A DNA stretch of 64,000 nt from Acidobacteriota bacterium (lineage in GTDB: Bacteria > Acidobacteriota > UBA6911). Position numbers and translations under genes: made by a program. The stretch is from the NCBI GenBank assembly GCA_016929335.1, contig JAFGIY010000062.1, positions 1 to 64,000 on the forward strand, read 5' to 3'. Shown piece after piece: positions 62,801 through 64,000 of the stretch; the first letter of the stretch is position 1; every line of letters starts with the position of its first letter. A model generated the notes under the pieces. That model was not told the origin of the DNA, made no database searches, and worked only from the letters and a program-made list of their open reading frames with translations.

Positions 62801-63829
62801 TCACTTCGCCTTTCCAAGACGCCGGCCGATGGTTGTGGCGATGATGCGGCAGCGATTTATCAGAAGGCCGTATTCCTCAAATGGGAGCGACTGCGGTCCG
62901 TCGGAGAGAGCTTTGTCGGGATTCGGGTGAATTTCGATCATGATTCCGTCTGCGCCGGCGGCTACGGCGGCTCTGGCCATAGAGGCTACGAACCGGCGAG
63001 TGCCGACTCCGTGGCTCGGATCAACAATAATGGGCAGGTGGGATAAATGCTTGATTACGGGGACAGCCGAAAGGTCGAGAGTATTGCGTGTGGCGGTTTC
63101 AAAGGTTCGGATCCCGCGTTCACACAAGATGACCTCCGGATTCCCCTCAGTCAGGATATACTCGGCGCTCATCAGCCATTCCTGGATAGTCGCCGACATG
63201 CCGCGTTTCAACAGAATCGGTTTGCCTGCATGCCCGAGGGCCGTCAGAAGGGGGTAATTCTGCATATTGCGTGCGCCGACTTGAAGCAGATCCGCGTACT
63301 CCGAAACGGTTTGGATCTGCTCGATGGTCATGACTTCGGTCACAACCGCCAGTTTGTGTTTATCGGCGGCTTTTCTAAGCAATTTCAATCCCTCGACACC
63401 CAGGCCTTGATAGGAATAGGGAGATGAACGAGGTTTAAACGCTCCGCCTCGAAGGATCTGGGCTCCGCTGGCGGCCACGAACTCGGCGCTGGCTTCGATC
63501 TGTTCTTCGCTTTCGACGGCGCAGGGGCCGGCCATCACTGCCACCTCCATGCCGCCTACGAGACATGCTTCCCCGATCCGCACAATGGTGTCATCGGGAT
63601 GAAATTCACGGCTTGCGAGTTTGTAAGGAGTCGAAACGATAACGACATCGCGGACGCCGGGCATCATGGATATCGCCTCCATATCCAGCCGGTTCCGATT
63701 CCCTACCACTCCGAGTATCGTATGTTCCACCCCGTCCGATCGGTGCACTTCCAATCCCGCTTCGCGAACCTTCTGTTGAAGCGCGTTGATCTGATTTTCC
63801 GTCGCTTTTGTTTCGCATATGATGATCAT
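62801..63829 (-). CDS. aroF: 3-deoxy-7-phosphoheptulonate synthase (type I-beta)
   Basis: First step of the shikimate pathway. 342 residues: an N-terminal ferredoxin-like regulatory domain (IICETKATENQINALQQKVREAGLEVHRSDG..., about 70 residues), as in the Thermotoga enzyme, then the TIM barrel with VMAGPCAVES, RGGAFKPRSSPYSYQGLG, the RGMSATIQEWLMSAEYI metal/substrate segment and IVDPSHGVGTRRFV. AGGAG at 63834-63838 directly follows the T-run of an attenuator hairpin. The N-terminal domain usually binds Tyr or Phe for feedback control. Confidence 0.95.
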   Translation of the reverse strand: MIIICETKATENQINALQQKVREAGLEVHRSDGVEHTILGVVGNRNRLDMEAISMMPGVRDVVIVSTPYKLASREFHPDDTIVRIGEACLVGGMEVAVMAGPCAVESEEQIEASAEFVAASGAQILRGGAFKPRSSPYSYQGLGVEGLKLLRKAADKHKLAVVTEVMTIEQIQTVSEYADLLQVGARNMQNYPLLTALGHAGKPILLKRGMSATIQEWLMSAEYILTEGNPEVILCERGIRTFETATRNTLDLSAVPVIKHLSHLPIIVDPSHGVGTRRFVASMARAAVAAGADGIMIEIHPNPDKALSDGPQSLPFEEYGLLINRCRIIATTIGRRLGKAK

Positions 63830-63840
63830 GGCAATCTCCT

Positions 63841-63876
63841 AAAAAACGAACGGCCCATCGATTCTTTCGTGGGCCG
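63841..63876 (-). terminator. attenuator terminator before aroF
   Basis: Minus strand: CGGCCCA, a 12-nt loop and TGGGCCG, then TTCGTTTTTT. The stem uses 63870-63876 and 63851-63857, the T-run is 63841-63846. The left arm can alternatively pair with the minus-strand GGGCTG at 63917-63922 (one G-U pair), a candidate antiterminator located just past the leader peptide stop. Confidence 0.75.
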
Positions 63877-63922
63877 CTTATTTTTCTTTCTGATTTATGC
63901 AGAGAAAGGAAAGACGCAGCCC

Positions 63923-63979
63923 TCATGGGTCGGTCTGATATGAGCCGTAATAATAATAGCTGTAAAAACGGTTGTTCAT
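63923..63979 (-). CDS. 18-residue Tyr/Phe-rich leader peptide
   Basis: MNNRFYSYYYYGSYQTDP: six tyrosines and one phenylalanine in 18 residues, including four consecutive Tyr codons. AGGAAGGG lies about 5 bases before the ATG at 63979. Its stop codon (63923-63925) touches the candidate antiterminator strand. Ribosome stalling when charged tyrosyl-tRNA is scarce would expose that strand and block the downstream terminator, letting aroF and tyrA be transcribed. Confidence 0.8.
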   Translation of the reverse strand: MNNRFYSYYYYGSYQTDP

Positions 63980-64000
63980 TTTCCCTTCCTATGGGGCCTA

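Overview
This is a gene-dense bacterial chromosome segment of moderately high G+C. It carries about 41 protein genes, two of them unlisted micro-genes and one a leader peptide. I see no rRNA, tRNA, transposase or CRISPR array. Type IV pilus minor pilins, a periplasmic adaptor/ABC exporter, several sigma-54 promoters with enhancer-binding activators, and HdrA/MvhD-type anaerobic redox proteins point to a Gram-negative, at least partly anaerobic bacterium. An Acidobacteriota- or Desulfobacterota-like lineage would fit, but no rRNA or ribosomal protein is present to prove it.

Layout. (1) 385-17254 is a glutamine/nitrogen island. It holds type III glutamine synthetase, then three glutamine-consuming enzymes (asparagine synthetase; CTP synthase carrying an extra N-terminal DNA-binding domain; carbamoyl-phosphate synthase CarA/CarB), a PPK2 polyphosphate kinase, and the Amt/PII/GlnD ammonium-sensing set. 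The synthetase gene and amt each have a strong -24/-12 sigma-54 promoter preceded by a pair of TACA-N4-TGTA sites 31 bp apart. (2) 17445-21290 holds a UbiA-family prenyltransferase, a hexamer-repeat intergenic region, a ferredoxin-tailed aldo/keto reductase and a secreted repeat protein. (3) 21343-28890 is a three-gene ABC export system and a divergent two-component system (sigma-54 response regulator and kinase), with matching enhancer and -24/-12 sequences between them. (4) 29087-44530 is the most remarkable region: one long leftward run encoding a CxxC mini-protein, two MvhD-like proteins, MetF and MetV, two ferredoxin/FMN glutamate-synthase-like proteins, a glutamate synthase amidotransferase/GXGXG protein, a 1321-residue HdrA containing an inserted GltD-like pyridine-nucleotide domain, and an orphan molybdenum hydroxylase subunit. 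A sigma-54 activator with a degenerate KaiC-like sensor domain (44825-46633) lies just upstream. (5) 46748-51994 holds an AI-2E-type permease, a kinase-like receptor that looks catalytically dead, and a MarC protein. (6) 52159-56840 is a minor pilin operon (FimT, PilV, PilW, a giant PilX-like protein). (7) 57575-61608 is a membrane-stress operon (XRE repressor, NfeD-like protein, two paralogous micro-proteins, flotillin, PspA) under a promoter overlapped by a 38-bp near-perfect palindrome. (8) 61657-63979 is DAHP synthase and prephenate dehydrogenase-chorismate mutase, preceded by a classical-looking attenuator with a tyrosine-rich leader peptide.

How it fits together. Glutamine is made by the type III synthetase, sensed through PII/GlnD, and spent by AsnB, PyrG and CarA. 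The large cluster appears to join folate-linked C1 reduction to glutamate synthase and Hdr-type flavin/iron-sulfur electron transfer. Intergenic regions carry several families of short dispersed repeats: REP-like hairpins, CACGAATT motifs, GTGGWC hexamers, CTTGGAG arrays and a foldback element. All functional statements rest on reading the translated sequences and family knowledge; no database search was run.
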